Below, in pieces: positions 43,691 to 54,086 of a stretch of 64,000 nt of DNA. Origin of the DNA: Fluviicola sp. (GTDB taxonomy: Bacteria > Bacteroidota > Bacteroidia > Flavobacteriales_D > Crocinitomicaceae); assembly GCA_002734085.1 (NCBI GenBank), contig NVXV01000015.1, positions 1-64,000 on the forward strand. The letters run 5' to 3'. Both the position numbers and the translations under genes were made by a program. The notes beneath the pieces were generated by a model. That model made no database searches, was not told the DNA's origin, and saw only the letters and a program-made list of their open reading frames with translations. Numbering within the stretch: position 1 is the first letter of the stretch; each line of letters opens with the position of its first letter.

Positions 43691-46480
43691 TTATTTTAAC
43701 TTTCTTGCAACTTCAACTTCTTCGTAAGCTTCAATGATGTCTCCCTCTTTGATATCATTGAATTTCTCAACATTAAGTCCACATTCGTAGTTGCTTTTAA
43801 CTTCTTTAACGTCGTCTTTGAATCGTTTTAATGAGCCAAGTGTTCCTTCGTGAATAACGATACCATCTCTAATAACGCGTATTTTAGAATTACGTTTAAT
43901 TACACCCGACTGTACAAAACAACCTGCAATTGTACCTACTTTAGAGATGTTGAATGCTTCTCTTACTTCAGCAGTACCAATAATTTCTTCTTTGATATCC
44001 GGAGATAACATTCCTTCCATCGCAGCTTTCAATTCTTCAATAGCTTTGTAAATTACTGAGTAAAGTCGAATGTCAATTTGCTCTGTTTCTGCAAGTTTTC
44101 TTGCAGGTGCTGTAGGTCTTACTTGGAAACCGATAATAACAGCATCAGAAGCGGACGCTAAGTTAACATCAGCCTCAGTAATAGCACCTACTGCTTTGTG
44201 AACTATATTTACTTGAATTTCTTCAGTAGAAAGCTTCATCAACGAATCAGAAAGTGCTTCAATCGATCCATCAACATCACCTTTCACAATAACATTCAAC
44301 TCTTTAAAGTCACCAATCGCAAGACGACGACCAATTTCATCAAGTGTAATGTGTTTCTGAGTACGTAGTCCTTGTTCTCTGTAGAGTTGTTCTCTTCTAG
44401 TAGCAATATTTCTAGCTTCACGCTCATCATCCATAACGTGGAACTTATCACCTGCACTTGGAGCTCCATTGATACCTAAAATAGATACAGGAGTAGAAGG
44501 AGTAGCTTCTTTCACGTCTTGTCCTTTTTCATTGTGCATTGCACGAACACGACCAGAATATCTTCCCGCTAACATAACATCTCCAATTTTCAGAGTACCT
44601 TGCTCAACAATGATGTTAGTTACATAACCTTTTCCTTTATCAAGAGAAGATTCTATGATTGTACCAACTGCATTTTTATTTGGATTAGCCTTGAGTTCTA
44701 ATACATCCGATTCAAGAATTACTTTTTCAAGTAGATCATCGATATTTGTACCATGTTTTGCAGAAATTTCTTGTGATTGATATTTACCACCCCAATCTTC
44801 TACTAGAATATTCATCCCTGATAATTGCTCTTTTATCTTATCAGGATTTGCTCCAGGTTTATCAATTTTATTAATCGCAAAGATCATAGGGACATCTGCA
44901 GCTTGAGCGTGAGATATTGCTTCTTTTGTTTGAGGCATTATATCATCATCAGCCGCAACAATTATTATTGCAACATCAGTAACTTGAGCACCACGAGCAC
45001 GCATTGCTGTAAAGGCTTCGTGACCAGGAGTATCTAAGAATGTTAGTCTTTTTCCGTCAGGTCGTTTAACAGAGTATGCCCCAATATGCTGAGTAATACC
45101 ACCTGCTTCACCTTCAGCAATATTTGCACTTCGAATGTAATCTAGTAAAGATGTTTTACCGTGATCGACATGTCCCATTACTGTAATAATTGGAGGTCGA
45201 TCTTCTAAATCTTCAGGGTTATCTTCTTGTACTGGAATAGAATCTTGTACATCAGCCGCAACAAATTCAGCGTCATAGCCAAATTCTTCAGCAATTATTT
45301 GGATTGTTTCTGCATCTAATCGTTGATTGATTGATGCAAAAATACCAAGTGTCATACAAGCAGAAATAACCTCTGTAGACTGAACGTCCATCATAGAAGC
45401 TAATTCAGAAACAGTTACAAACTCTGTAAGTTTAAGTGTTTTTTGTTCCTGCTCTGCTTTTTCTTGTTCTTTCTCTCTTTTTTCTGCAACAGAATCTCTT
45501 TTAGCACGACGATTTTTAGCACCTTTTGATTTTCCTCCTCCAGAAAGTCGAGCAAGTGTTTCCTTAATCTCTTTTTCTATATCCTTCTCGGTAATTTCTT
45601 TTTTAGGCTCTGGTTTTCTTTTATTACCGCCTTTTTTGTTGTTATCGTTAGAACGAGAAGTCTGTTTGTTTACATCAACTTTCTTGATGCGTTTTCTCTT
45701 ACGCTTATTATCATTCGATGCACCTTTCGACTGTTTCTTTTGAGGAGTCGGAAGATCAATTTTACCAACAACTGTTGGACCAGATAATTTTTGACGATCT
45801 ACTTTGATTGTCTCAATTGATTTCTTTTCTTCTTTTGGCGTTTCTTCCTCCTTCTTTGGCTCTTCTTTCGAAGTCTCTTTCGGTTTCTCCGTTTCTTTTG
45901 CCTTTGGAGCTTGACTTTCCTTCTTCTCCGTTTCTCGCTCTCCTTTTTTCTTCTTGTCAGGACGCGTTTTGAGATTCATCTTTGATAAATCAACTTTTCC
46001 TATCACTGAAACTTTTAAGTCTCCGTCACCAACTGTTTTTGAATCGTCTTTCGAAACGACCGGTTTTTTATCCTCTGATTCTTCTTTTTCCTCTACCTCT
46101 TTTTGAACCTCTTTTTCTTCCGTCTTCTCGACCTCTTCTGCAACAGGCTCAGATTTTTCAACAGGTTTTTCCTCTTTAGGTGTTACAACCTCCTCTTCAG
46201 GGTCCTCAGAGTCTTCTTCTTCAGGAGACTCTTTCTCCTTAGTTTGAAGCGAGACCGTTTCTCGACGTTCCCGTTTATAAACATTTTTCTTCGCTTCTTC
46301 TTTCAAAGATTGATCATCAGCAAATTGTTCGCTTAGAATATCATAGTGTTCTGGCTCCAACTTAGTGTTTGGATTGGAATCAATCTTGATATCCTGAGAG
46401 CCTAAGAAATCCACTAACGTTGAAATTCCAACGTTTAACTCTCTAGCTACTTTGCTTAATCTTTTTACTTTACCGGCCAT
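43691..46480 (-). CDS. infB: Translation initiation factor IF-2
   Basis: 929 residues. A long, very charged Lys/Glu-rich N-terminal region (about 60-330) precedes the conserved IF2N helix ([16 protein letters not shown]-like, near 355). The G domain begins near 430 with the P-loop [15 protein letters not shown], then [15 protein letters not shown] and [15 protein letters not shown]-2 brings fMet-tRNA to the small ribosomal subunit. It is the last gene of the operon with nusA 68 bases before it. Confidence 0.97.
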   Translation of the reverse strand: MAGKVKRLSKVARELNVGISTLVDFLGSQDIKIDSNPNTKLEPEHYDILSEQFADDQSLKEEAKKNVYKRERRETVSLQTKEKESPEEEDSEDPEEEVVTPKEEKPVEKSEPVAEEVEKTEEKEVQKEVEEKEESEDKKPVVSKDDSKTVGDGDLKVSVIGKVDLSKMNLKTRPDKKKKGERETEKKESQAPKAKETEKPKETSKEEPKKEEETPKEEKKSIETIKVDRQKLSGPTVVGKIDLPTPQKKQSKGASNDNKRKRKRIKKVDVNKQTSRSNDNNKKGGNKRKPEPKKEITEKDIEKEIKETLARLSGGGKSKGAKNRRAKRDSVAEKREKEQEKAEQEQKTLKLTEFVTVSELASMMDVQSTEVISACMTLGIFASINQRLDAETIQIIAEEFGYDAEFVAADVQDSIPVQEDNPEDLEDRPPIITVMGHVDHGKTSLLDYIRSANIAEGEAGGITQHIGAYSVKRPDGKRLTFLDTPGHEAFTAMRARGAQVTDVAIIIVAADDDIMPQTKEAISHAQAADVPMIFAINKIDKPGANPDKIKEQLSGMNILVEDWGGKYQSQEISAKHGTNIDDLLEKVILESDVLELKANPNKNAVGTIIESSLDKGKGYVTNIIVEQGTLKIGDVMLAGRYSGRVRAMHNEKGQDVKEATPSTPVSILGINGAPSAGDKFHVMDDEREARNIATRREQLYREQGLRTQKHITLDEIGRRLAIGDFKELNVIVKGDVDGSIEALSDSLMKLSTEEIQVNIVHKAVGAITEADVNLASASDAVIIGFQVRPTAPARKLAETEQIDIRLYSVIYKAIEELKAAMEGMLSPDIKEEIIGTAEVREAFNISKVGTIAGCFVQSGVIKRNSKIRVIRDGIVIHEGTLGSLKRFKDDVKEVKSNYECGLNVEKFNDIKEGDIIEAYEEVEVARKLK

Positions 46481-46548
46481 ATATTACGTCCTTCCTATTG
46501 TTCTTATTTAATCAATTTGAGTCGTCTAAGTTAAGGTTTCTCCTTTAT

Positions 46549-47784
46549 CTATTCAAACTCTGACTCTAGAATCTTAAAGACCTCCTTAATCGTTTCCTCT
46601 TCTAAGTCGGTTCTTTTTACTAATTCTTCGATCTTTATTTCTAATACAGATTTAGCTGTATCACAACCAATGGCTTTTAATTCATCTAAAATCCAGCTGT
46701 CAATTTCATCTGCAAACTCTTCTAAGTCAACATCTTCAACATCAATAGCTCCTTCACGATAAACATCAATCTCATAACCAGTCAACCTACCTGCTAACTT
46801 GATATTGAATCCACCTTTACCAATTGCTAAAGAAACCTGGTCTGGTTTTAAATAAACATTAGCACGTTTTTCTTCTTCAACGATTTCAACTGAGCTGATT
46901 TTCGCTGGAGAAAGTGCACGTTGGATATACAACTGCATGTTATGCGTGTAGTTAATTACATCAATGTTTTCATTGCGTAACTCTCTAACGATTCCATGAA
47001 TCCTAGATCCTTTCATACCAACACAAGCACCTACTGGGTCAACTCTATCATCATAAGACTCAACAGCAACCTTAGCGCGCTCACCTGGTACACGTACGAT
47101 GTTTTTGATTGTTATCAATCCATCAAATACTTCTGGTACTTCTAACTCGAACAAACGCTCCAAAAATTCAGGAGCTGAACGAGAAAGAATAATAACAGGA
47201 GTACTGTTTCTCATATCTACTTTGGCAACAACTGCACGAATAGGCTCACCTTTCTTGAAGTAATCAGAAGGAATTTGTTCTGACTTTGGTAATATCAATT
47301 CGTTACCTTCATCATCAAGAATAAGAATTTCTTTTTTCCAAACTTGGTATACTTCACCAGTTACTATGTCTCCAATTCTATCTTTGTAGACTTTGTATAG
47401 TTGATCTTTCTCTAACTCAAGAATACGAGAGATTAGATTTTGTCTTAACGATAAAATATTTCTTCGCCCAAAGTCTTCAAATTTGATTTCTTCTGAAACT
47501 TCTTCACCAACTTCAAAATCTGGTTCGATTTTTATTGCTTGAGAATAGGCAATTTCAATATTTTCATCCTCAACTTCTCCATCTGGTACAATTTCCTTGT
47601 TTACCCAAATTTCAAAATCACCTTTGTCAATGTTGATAATTACATCACAATGTTCATCTGTACCATATTTCTTTTTCAAGATCGAACGAAATACATCTTC
47701 TAAAACATGCATCATCGTTTGACGATCTATACTTTTAAATTCTTTGAATTCAGTAAAAGATTCAATTAAATTTAAGCTATTCAT
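46549..47784 (-). CDS. nusA: Transcription termination/antitermination factor NusA
   Basis: 411 residues: an N-terminal RNA polymerase-binding domain, an S1 domain (about 130-200, DRIGDIVTGEVYQVWKKEIL), and two KH domains with GACVGMKGSRIHGIVREL and SLAIGKGGFNIKLAGRLTG. It ends with an acidic tail, without the E. coli-type long AR2 region. It overlaps rimP by 4 nt (start and stop share bases), so translation is coupled. Confidence 0.97.
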   Translation of the reverse strand: MNSLNLIESFTEFKEFKSIDRQTMMHVLEDVFRSILKKKYGTDEHCDVIINIDKGDFEIWVNKEIVPDGEVEDENIEIAYSQAIKIEPDFEVGEEVSEEIKFEDFGRRNILSLRQNLISRILELEKDQLYKVYKDRIGDIVTGEVYQVWKKEILILDDEGNELILPKSEQIPSDYFKKGEPIRAVVAKVDMRNSTPVIILSRSAPEFLERLFELEVPEVFDGLITIKNIVRVPGERAKVAVESYDDRVDPVGACVGMKGSRIHGIVRELRNENIDVINYTHNMQLYIQRALSPAKISSVEIVEEEKRANVYLKPDQVSLAIGKGGFNIKLAGRLTGYEIDVYREGAIDVEDVDLEEFADEIDSWILDELKAIGCDTAKSVLEIKIEELVKRTDLEEETIKEVFKILESEFE

Positions 47785-48269
47785 GATTTCATCTTTTTAA
47801 ATGATATTACAATTTTTGTTTCCTTAACCTCTTCATAAGACAACTTGTGCTGCTCTATGATTGTTTCCTTTTTCTTTTTACCTTCTATACGCTCTTTACG
47901 AGTTGTTTCAACTACAAAGTGTTCTTCATTAGCGTCAATCAAACGACCTTCTAATTTTCCACCTTGATTTAGTTTCACTTTTACATCCTCGCCAACATTT
48001 TTAATATATTGTTTAGTCACGCGAAAAGGCTTATCTAAACCTGCCGATGAGACCTGAAGCTCAAAATCTTGTTCTTCTCGATCTAAATTGTGCTCTATGT
48101 TCCTGGAAACTGAAACACAATCTTCAATGGCTACATTTCCCTCTTCGGCATCAATTTCAACTTGAATAACATTAGAAGAAGAAACTTTAATCTCCACTAT
48201 AAACAAGCCTTTATCGAGTTCATCGATACGCTCTAAAGCAAGGGTTTCTATTTTCTTTTTACTAATCAT
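47781..48269 (-). CDS. rimP: Ribosome maturation factor RimP
   Basis: 162 residues, matching RimP in length and position before nusA. Typical segments are EAEEGNVAIEDCVSVSRNIEHNLDREEQDFELQVSSAGLDKPF, where V-S-S-A-G-L-D is the hallmark, and the C-terminal Sm-like domain. It helps 30S assembly. The ATG at 48269 lies only 12 bases after the end of a terminator-like hairpin. Confidence 0.92.
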   Translation of the reverse strand: MISKKKIETLALERIDELDKGLFIVEIKVSSSNVIQVEIDAEEGNVAIEDCVSVSRNIEHNLDREEQDFELQVSSAGLDKPFRVTKQYIKNVGEDVKVKLNQGGKLEGRLIDANEEHFVVETTRKERIEGKKKKETIIEQHKLSYEEVKETKIVISFKKMKS

Positions 48270-48276
48270 TTGCTAC

Positions 48277-48302
48277 AAAAAGAGGGGACTAATTGTCCCC
48301 TC
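48277..48302 (-). terminator. Leader terminator/attenuator before rimP
   Basis: On the minus strand the perfect stem GAGGGGAC / GTCCCCTC (5-base loop) is followed by TTTTT, and ends 8 bases before the rimP ATG. It lies in the roughly 55-nt leader of the rimP-nusA-infB operon and would cover or replace the usual ribosome-binding region. Confidence 0.65.
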
Positions 48303-48331
48303 GTTCTATTCAATATTCTGTTAAAACAGTG

Positions 48332-48361
48332 CAAATATACAGATATTATTTTGATTTTCAA
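48332..48361 (-). promoter_or_regulatory. Promoter of rimP-nusA-infB
   Basis: On the minus strand, TTG (48359-48361) and TATATTTG (48332-48339) have a 19-base spacer, an exact fit to the Bacteroidota -33/-7 consensus. The predicted transcript starts around 48326 and includes the hairpin at 48282-48302. Confidence 0.65.
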
Positions 48362-48430
48362 TAAATCGATTAATAAATTTAATGGATTGTTAATCACGTA
48401 GAAAGTGTTTTGAAAAAATTGTGTATACCA

Positions 48431-48482
48431 AAGTGACCGCTTTGTCTCCAACTACTGTCAGTTCAAAAGCGGTCAACTTTTT
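48431..48482. terminator. Hairpin between two minus-strand units
   Basis: The 9-bp stem GACCGCTTT (48435-48443) / AAAGCGGTC (48466-48474) has a 22-base loop. On the + strand it is followed by TTTTTT; on the minus strand it lies after the gene ending at 48528, before the rimP promoter. It may insulate the units, but the minus-strand T-run is poor. Confidence 0.4.
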
Positions 48483-48527
48483 AGGTGATTAGTTGAGACT
48501 AGTAAATACATGTTTCAATAGGCTCAA

Positions 48528-49679
48528 CTAATTCTTAACAACATTAAACCCTACACTCAGGCCTATCATTCCAGAGTTCTTCATGGATGAGTAGAAAACA
48601 TTTACAGGAATGTTTAATCCTCCAGCGCGGAAAGTTCTGCCGAATGCCATTACCCATCTAGTGTTGAGACCCCATTTTTCTCCTTTGTGATCTCTGTTTT
48701 CGGTGATATCGTATTCAGGCTCACTATATTCACCGTCTTGATTAACACTGTATTGAGAGCTATTGTACTCTTCTTTCGACCAATACTTTCCTCTTTCGCC
48801 ATAGATTCCTTGAGTATCAAAAAACCCTTGACTTGTTCTTTTTATCCCAAATCCTGGCCCGAAAGCAAACTCCCAACCTGATTTTCCGAATCTAAGACCA
48901 TTCATAACTGTGATTGATGGAATTGCGATGCCTTGTTCCAACCCTGAAACAGTGAATAACATTTCACCAAGCGCTGAAAAATTTTCTGTTCCAATATATT
49001 GTTTCTCTAATTGATAACCAATCATACTAACTCCAGGGTAGATGTCCATTCCTCCTTGTGATTCAGGTCGTTCAGCGAATTCTTTGAGATCACCAGTTAA
49101 AAATGAATACCCTACCCTCGGACCAGAATTGTTGACTCTTCCAACATTTTTCTTAATAATTGGTTGATCATCGTGTACAATTCTTGCTACAACTTCAGGA
49201 TGCATCTCAATATCGTGCATTTGACGAATTAGTACTTGTAACATCCGCTGAACTTTTGACTCGTCATCTATGAATTCTTTCACGTCGTTTTTCACGATAT
49301 TCCCAGTCGCTATTTCTATGATTTTAATGCTAATTACTGTTTTCCCTCCAAACCCAAGTAAGCTTGTTGATACAATATAATCGACTTCAACTGCTTTACC
49401 TAAGTCAATTAAGCAGTTCTTACCGTAACAATCTTTCGTAAAACGCTCATCGGAGTCAATTCCTTCTTGGATATCAAATTCATCATAAACTTTGTACATA
49501 TCCAGTTTAATTAATTCAATTTGTAGAAGCTTCGCAATTATCTCTCTGGAAACGTCTATGTTGTCAACGTTAGGTAAAGCAACTGCGATTGTAGATTTAG
49601 ATGCATTTTCTTGTTCTTGACTCAGTGTTTTAAATCCAACAACTAAGCTTAAAATTATTAATACTACACTCTTTTTCAT
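48528..49679 (-). CDS. Exported protein with CsgG/FlgO-like N-terminal domain
   Basis: 383 residues with a signal peptide (KKSVVLIILSLVVGFKTLSQ). Residues 25-155 resemble the small alpha/beta domain of curli/FlgO-like proteins (IAVALPNVDNIDVSREIIAKLLQIELIKL, DLGKAVEVDYIVSTSLLGFGGKTVISIKIIEIATG). Two cysteines (CYGKNC) could form a disulfide. The C-terminal half has amphipathic strands ending GLSVGFNVVKN, like an outer-membrane beta-barrel. It is probably an envelope protein; the function is unknown. Confidence 0.6.
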   Translation of the reverse strand: MKKSVVLIILSLVVGFKTLSQEQENASKSTIAVALPNVDNIDVSREIIAKLLQIELIKLDMYKVYDEFDIQEGIDSDERFTKDCYGKNCLIDLGKAVEVDYIVSTSLLGFGGKTVISIKIIEIATGNIVKNDVKEFIDDESKVQRMLQVLIRQMHDIEMHPEVVARIVHDDQPIIKKNVGRVNNSGPRVGYSFLTGDLKEFAERPESQGGMDIYPGVSMIGYQLEKQYIGTENFSALGEMLFTVSGLEQGIAIPSITVMNGLRFGKSGWEFAFGPGFGIKRTSQGFFDTQGIYGERGKYWSKEEYNSSQYSVNQDGEYSEPEYDITENRDHKGEKWGLNTRWVMAFGRTFRAGGLNIPVNVFYSSMKNSGMIGLSVGFNVVKN

Positions 49680-49703
49680 AACTTATTGTTTTAAAGTTTG
49701 AAT

Positions 49704-49711
49704 CAAATGTA
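49704..49711 (-). promoter_or_regulatory. Possible -7 element for the exported protein
   Basis: The minus strand reads TACATTTG, matching TAnnTTTG, 25 bases before the ATG at 49679. No good TTG is visible at -33. Confidence 0.35.
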
Positions 49712-49866
49712 TTGCAGTTATGTGTCACATGGAAATTGAATATTCCAAGTAGAAAAATGTGATTTGCGTATTTCGCAAATGGTAAATTGATACAAATAAC
49801 TCCTCAGATGAATGAGTTAATAGGGGTTATTAAGAAATACTTACTTGAGTAATGGGATTATTAATC

Positions 49867-50877
49867 TCAAAACTCTAAATCTGCTTCAATTTTTTTGCGA
49901 AAAAGTGCAATGGTGTTATCTAATTTATGAAAAAAGGAATTTCTTTCTTTCTCGTTCACCTTACTAATTAAGCTAGAATTTGCTAATTGTTTATCTAGTA
50001 TTAACTTACTTTCTTTTACATAAGTAGGATCTGAAGTATGTAAAAAGTTAAGGTGATTATGTACTAAATAGATTCCATTCTGTTCCTTGGAGGTATAGTA
50101 GAAGGTGTTGTCTGCGTTAATTGTATCATTGAGATAGACATCATATCCATTACCATCAACTGGCGGCTGTTGTCTGTAAATAAATTTTTTTCCTAAAGTA
50201 GCTTGTTCTTTCATGTGATCCGCCATCATTTTTATTTCATCCATTAATTGAAGTGGATACGCTGGATCTTTGAAAAGATGTGCGCTAGAATAATATTGTA
50301 TTTGTCGCATGAAGCCTTTTAAAAACTCTGGATCATAACATTCGACAGTCGGTATTCTCACGTAGCGCTGTAGAATTTCATACCCAACGCTATAGGCATG
50401 CTCAGTAAGCTTTTCTTCTTGAAAAAGTTCGTTTTGATATTCTTCTATCTGGAGATGCGTTTTTGCCCAATAGTACAGTCTAAATCTAGTAAGGTGAGGG
50501 AAATTTAAAAGTTGAAAGAGCGCGATGTTGTTTGCTGTTAGTGTAATGGATGGGTTAGTGCAATCACCTAAGCCTTTCAATGCAGCGAGAAGACCATCTA
50601 AATATGAGTCGAAACTAAAGTCATAATTATATAGAGGACTATATTCAAATAAAACCTGGTTTTCTTTTAACTCAGATAAATTGTCAAACGAAATATTAAA
50701 ATGTTTGCAGATTTTGCTGACTTCGTCAATTGTAAAAGGTGTTTCATTTCTGTTACGACGGTACGCAGCGTCAATACTGATACTTAATATTTCAGAGAGC
50801 ACGTTACCTATGTTATCTTCTTTAGCAATTTTATGCTTTACAATGTTTAAAAGAGTAGTTTGAATATCTTGTCTCAT
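49867..50877 (-). CDS. XRE-like transcriptional regulator with C-terminal effector-type region
   Basis: 336 residues. An N-terminal helix-turn-helix is suggested by LSEILSISIDAAYRRNRNETPFTIDEVSKICKHFNISFDNLSEL (about 25-70), with the Arg-rich recognition helix. The long, mostly helical C-terminal region is of unknown type. It resembles Bacteroidota regulators with a BetR-like start. It is a single-gene unit between rnc and the exported protein. Confidence 0.65.
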   Translation of the reverse strand: MRQDIQTTLLNIVKHKIAKEDNIGNVLSEILSISIDAAYRRNRNETPFTIDEVSKICKHFNISFDNLSELKENQVLFEYSPLYNYDFSFDSYLDGLLAALKGLGDCTNPSITLTANNIALFQLLNFPHLTRFRLYYWAKTHLQIEEYQNELFQEEKLTEHAYSVGYEILQRYVRIPTVECYDPEFLKGFMRQIQYYSSAHLFKDPAYPLQLMDEIKMMADHMKEQATLGKKFIYRQQPPVDGNGYDVYLNDTINADNTFYYTSKEQNGIYLVHNHLNFLHTSDPTYVKESKLILDKQLANSSLISKVNEKERNSFFHKLDNTIALFRKKIEADLEF

Positions 50878-50927
50878 CGGGTTAAAATTACAATAATTAT
50901 CGAGTCAACTAAAATGTAGTCAATAAG

Positions 50928-51650
50928 TTATATCTCACCCATTAGTGAAAGTGTTTCCTTAGCAGCAACCTGTTCTGCTGATTTCTTAGAAGACCCTGTA
51001 CCTTTGCCATAGGCTTGAGAATTTATATAGACTTCCATTTCGTATTTCCAAACGCCATTATTAAGTTCTTCACGCAGAGTTTTAAAATCAATTTCCAAAT
51101 GATTTTTTTGTGCCCAAATAAAGAGTTTGCTTTTAAAATCGATCTCTTCTTCAAGTAAAGTTGGAAGGTCCACATGAAGTCTGAAAATGTTATGGTGGAT
51201 TGATTTTTTAACAGCTTCGTATCCTCCATCGAGGTAAATCGCGCCAATAATAGCTTCGAATGCATTACCTTCGAGTGTTGCCATTCGAATACTACGTCCT
51301 TTTTGAAACACTATATGATCTGCTATTCCAATGGATTGACCGATATCAGCAAGTGATTTTCGGCTAACAATCTTAGCTTTTATCTTGGTTAGGTAACCCT
51401 CGTCTTCATTTGGGAATTTGTGAAAGAGAAAATCAGCAACAATGGCATCTAGAATGGTGTCGCCTAAAAATTCGAGACGCTCGTTTGACTCTAAACTTTC
51501 AACTGTGTTTGAAATTGACTTGTGCGTAAGTGCTTTTTTAAAATAACGCAGTTTTTTAGGTCTATACCCAAACTCTTTAATAATAAAACGAATTAATTGC
51601 AGTTCCTTTTCACTCTTCTGTTCAGAACGAAATGAAAACCACTTTTTCAA
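50928..51650 (-). CDS. rnc: Ribonuclease III
   Basis: 240 residues. The catalytic signature ERLEFLGDTILDAIVADFLF is complete (near residue 59) with the second acidic cluster in GNAFEAIIGAIYLDGGYE. A double-stranded RNA-binding domain follows (DFKTLREELNNGVWKYEMEVYIN to GKGTGSSKKSAEQVAAKETL). It processes rRNA precursors and other duplex RNAs. It is 6 bases after fabF, in the acpP-fabF-rnc operon common in Bacteroidota. Confidence 0.96.
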   Translation of the reverse strand: MKKWFSFRSEQKSEKELQLIRFIIKEFGYRPKKLRYFKKALTHKSISNTVESLESNERLEFLGDTILDAIVADFLFHKFPNEDEGYLTKIKAKIVSRKSLADIGQSIGIADHIVFQKGRSIRMATLEGNAFEAIIGAIYLDGGYEAVKKSIHHNIFRLHVDLPTLLEEEIDFKSKLFIWAQKNHLEIDFKTLREELNNGVWKYEMEVYINSQAYGKGTGSSKKSAEQVAAKETLSLMGEI

Positions 51651-51656
51651 AACGAA

Positions 51657-52907
51657 TTATTTTAATTTTTTGAAAATGGCAGAAGTATTGTGTCCTCCAA
51701 ACCCAAATGTGTTTGAGAGTGCAACATTTACTTCTCTTTCTTGCGCGGTGTTAAAGGTTAAATTTAGTTTACTGTCAATCTCAGGATCATCAGTATAATG
51801 ATTGATCGTTGGAGGAACAACGTTATGTTTTACAGAGAGAATACATGCAATTGCTTCAATCGCTCCAGCCGCTCCTAATAAGTGACCTGTCATTGATTTG
51901 GTTGAGGAGATATTCATATTGTAGGCATGATCTCCAAACACTTGCCTTATCGCCTTGGTTTCAGCTACATCTCCCAATGGTGTAGATGTTCCGTGAACAT
52001 TTACATAGTCAACAGTTGAAGAATCTAATTTTGCATCTAAAAGCGCTTCTCTCATCACATTACGTGCACCAATGCCTTCAGGATGAGGTGCGGTCATGTG
52101 GTAAGCGTCTCCTGACATTCCTCCACCTGCGATTTCCGCATAGATTTTAGCGCCTCTTTTAATCGCGTGTTCATACTCTTCAACGATTAACGCACCTGCT
52201 CCTTCGCCTAAAACAAAACCATCACGATCTTTATCGAAAGGCCTTGAGGCCGTTTCTGGTGAATCATTTCTGGTAGAAAGTGCTCGTAAACCGTTAAATC
52301 CTCCAACTCCCATTTCGTTAACTGCAGCTTCAGAACCACCAGTTACAATAGCGTCAGCCTTACCCAATCGAATTAAGTTAAAAGCATCAATAATTGCGTT
52401 GGTAGATGATGCACATGCAGAAACGGTTACATAATTTGGACCTCTAAGCCCATATTTAATGGAAATATGACCAGAAGCGATATCTGCAATCATTTTTGGG
52501 ATAAAGAAAGGATTAAATTTTGGAGTACCATCTCCAGCAAAAAAGTTTTGACACTCATCTTGGAACGTTTTTAAACCTCCAATGCCAGATCCCCAGATTA
52601 CACCAATTCTATCTGTGTTTGGATTTGACTCCATTAAAGAAGAATCAGCCATGGCTTCAGTCGCTGAAACCATGGCGTATTGTGAAAATTGATCTAATTT
52701 TCTAGCTTCTTTTTTATCAATGTGGTCAAAAACATCAAAATTTTTGACCTCACAAGCAAATTGTGTTTTAAACTTAGATGCATCAAATTGTTGAATAGGT
52801 GCAGCCCCGCTTTTTCCAGAAACTAATGCTTCCCAATACGAATCTACGGTGTTTCCAATCGGAGTCAACGCTCCTAGACCTGTTACTACAACTCTCTTCA
52901 GTTCCAT
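51657..52907 (-). CDS. fabF: Beta-ketoacyl-ACP synthase II
   Basis: 416 residues. It has the catalytic Cys in TVSACASSTNAI (near 168) and both active His residues, in VNVHGTSTPLGD and KSMTGHLLGAAG. It condenses malonyl-ACP with growing acyl-ACP in fatty acid elongation. The C-terminus ends with SNTFGFGGHNTSAIF, the usual Gly-rich loop. It follows acpP by 51 bases. Confidence 0.97.
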   Translation of the reverse strand: MELKRVVVTGLGALTPIGNTVDSYWEALVSGKSGAAPIQQFDASKFKTQFACEVKNFDVFDHIDKKEARKLDQFSQYAMVSATEAMADSSLMESNPNTDRIGVIWGSGIGGLKTFQDECQNFFAGDGTPKFNPFFIPKMIADIASGHISIKYGLRGPNYVTVSACASSTNAIIDAFNLIRLGKADAIVTGGSEAAVNEMGVGGFNGLRALSTRNDSPETASRPFDKDRDGFVLGEGAGALIVEEYEHAIKRGAKIYAEIAGGGMSGDAYHMTAPHPEGIGARNVMREALLDAKLDSSTVDYVNVHGTSTPLGDVAETKAIRQVFGDHAYNMNISSTKSMTGHLLGAAGAIEAIACILSVKHNVVPPTINHYTDDPEIDSKLNLTFNTAQEREVNVALSNTFGFGGHNTSAIFKKLK

Positions 52908-52958
52908 TAAATAAATCTAAGTTTAAAATGCGAATTTGCTTACGTATTAAAGAAAAAC

Positions 52959-53195
52959 TTACTTTGCGTTTTCTTCGATGTAAGATACTGCTTGACCTAC
53001 AGTTTGAATGTTTTCTGCTTGGTCATCTGGGATAGCAATATTGAATTCTTTTTCGAATTCCATGATCAGTTCTACAGTATCTAATGAATCTGCACCTAGA
53101 TCATTTGTGAAAGAAGCTTCTTGAGTTACCTCTGCTTCTTCTACACCCAACTTATCAATAATAATTGATACAACTCTTGATTTAATATCCGACAT
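52959..53195 (-). CDS. acpP: Acyl carrier protein
   Basis: 78 residues, a standard ACP. The phosphopantetheine Ser is in [18 protein letters not shown]. It carries acyl chains in fatty acid synthesis. It is the first gene of the operon with fabF and rnc. Its leader holds a perfect 12-bp inverted repeat. Confidence 0.97.
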   Translation of the reverse strand: MSDIKSRVVSIIIDKLGVEEAEVTQEASFTNDLGADSLDTVELIMEFEKEFNIAIPDDQAENIQTVGQAVSYIEENAK

Positions 53196-53224
53196 TTTTA
53201 CTCTTTTTAAAGGGTTAATTCAGC

Positions 53225-53275
53225 TTGCAAAGAAATAATTTATGTTTTGAATATCAAAATTTCTTTGCAAAATTA
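53225..53275 (-). promoter_or_regulatory. acpP promoter with overlapping 12-bp inverted repeat
   Basis: TTGCAAAGAAAT (53225-53236) and ATTTCTTTGCAA (53259-53270) are perfect inverted repeats 22 bases apart. On the minus strand TAATTTTG (53268-53275) fits the -7 consensus and overlaps the upstream arm by three bases. The arrangement suits a repressor operator or a leader hairpin. A TTG lies upstream, but at a short 14-base spacing. Confidence 0.5.
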
Positions 53276-53427
53276 TACGTTTTAATTATCAACGGCTTCT
53301 ATAAACATCTTGTAAATGCCGTATGTTCTTTTGCTTAGCAGTAATTGACAAAAATTAAAAACAACTCTTATTATTACTAAACACGTCCAAATATAATCAA
53401 TTATTATTAATTAGTACTGTTGAGGTA

Positions 53428-53456
53428 TTGAGTTATTGCTTAAAAAAATACCTTTG
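53428..53456 (+). promoter_or_regulatory. Promoter of engB
   Basis: TTG (53428-53430) and TACCTTTG (53449-53456) with an 18-base spacer fit the Bacteroidota consensus, 18 bases before the engB ATG. Confidence 0.6.
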
Positions 53457-53474
53457 CAGGAAATATAAAGTTGT

Positions 53475-54086
53475 ATGATTATTAAGTCAGCTGAATTCGT
53501 AATTAGTAATACTGAAATATCAAAATGCCCAGAACCATTGAAGCCAGAATACGCTTTTATTGGTCGTTCTAATGTTGGTAAGTCATCTCTTATTAATATG
53601 CTAACGAATAATAAGAAACTTGCAAAAACTTCTGGTAGACCTGGAAAGACTCAACTGATTAATCATTTTGAAATTAATGAGTCGTGGTATTTAGTTGATT
53701 TACCAGGGTATGGATACGCCAAAACTTCAAAGATGAATCGATTCAAATGGACAAGGTTTATTGAAGAATATTTGAAAACTAGAGAAAATTTGATGAATAC
53801 TTTTGTTTTAATAGATAGTAGGCTCGAACCTCAAAAGATTGATCAAGAATTTATGAATTGGCTGGGCTACAATCAAATTCCATTTTCAATGGTGTTTACG
53901 AAAACGGATAAGTTGTCTAGTTCCGCTCTTCAAAAAAACATGGCTAAATACAAAAAAGAAATGCTGAAGTCATGGGAAGAATTGCCTCCTGTATTTATTA
54001 CTTCAAGTGAATCAAAGTTAGGCAAAGAGAACTTGCTAAATTATATCGAAGAGGTAAACAGTGTGTGGGACAAAATACCGCGTTAG
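53475..54086 (+). CDS. engB: Ribosome biogenesis GTPase EngB (YsxC/YihA)
   Basis: 203 residues with the full set of GTPase motifs: G1 [12 protein letters not shown] near 34, G3 [11 protein letters not shown] near 77, and G4 FTKTDKLS near 142. This is the small TRAFAC-class GTPase needed for large-subunit assembly. It converges on the alkyltransferase-like gene with a 4-base overlap of stops. Confidence 0.96.
   Translation: MIIKSAEFVISNTEISKCPEPLKPEYAFIGRSNVGKSSLINMLTNNKKLAKTSGRPGKTQLINHFEINESWYLVDLPGYGYAKTSKMNRFKWTRFIEEYLKTRENLMNTFVLIDSRLEPQKIDQEFMNWLGYNQIPFSMVFTKTDKLSSSALQKNMAKYKKEMLKSWEELPPVFITSSESKLGKENLLNYIEEVNSVWDKIPR

Noticed and set aside
48266-48451. 61-codon minus-strand ORF before rimP
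   Set aside because: It covers the promoter and leader hairpin; composition is not protein-like.
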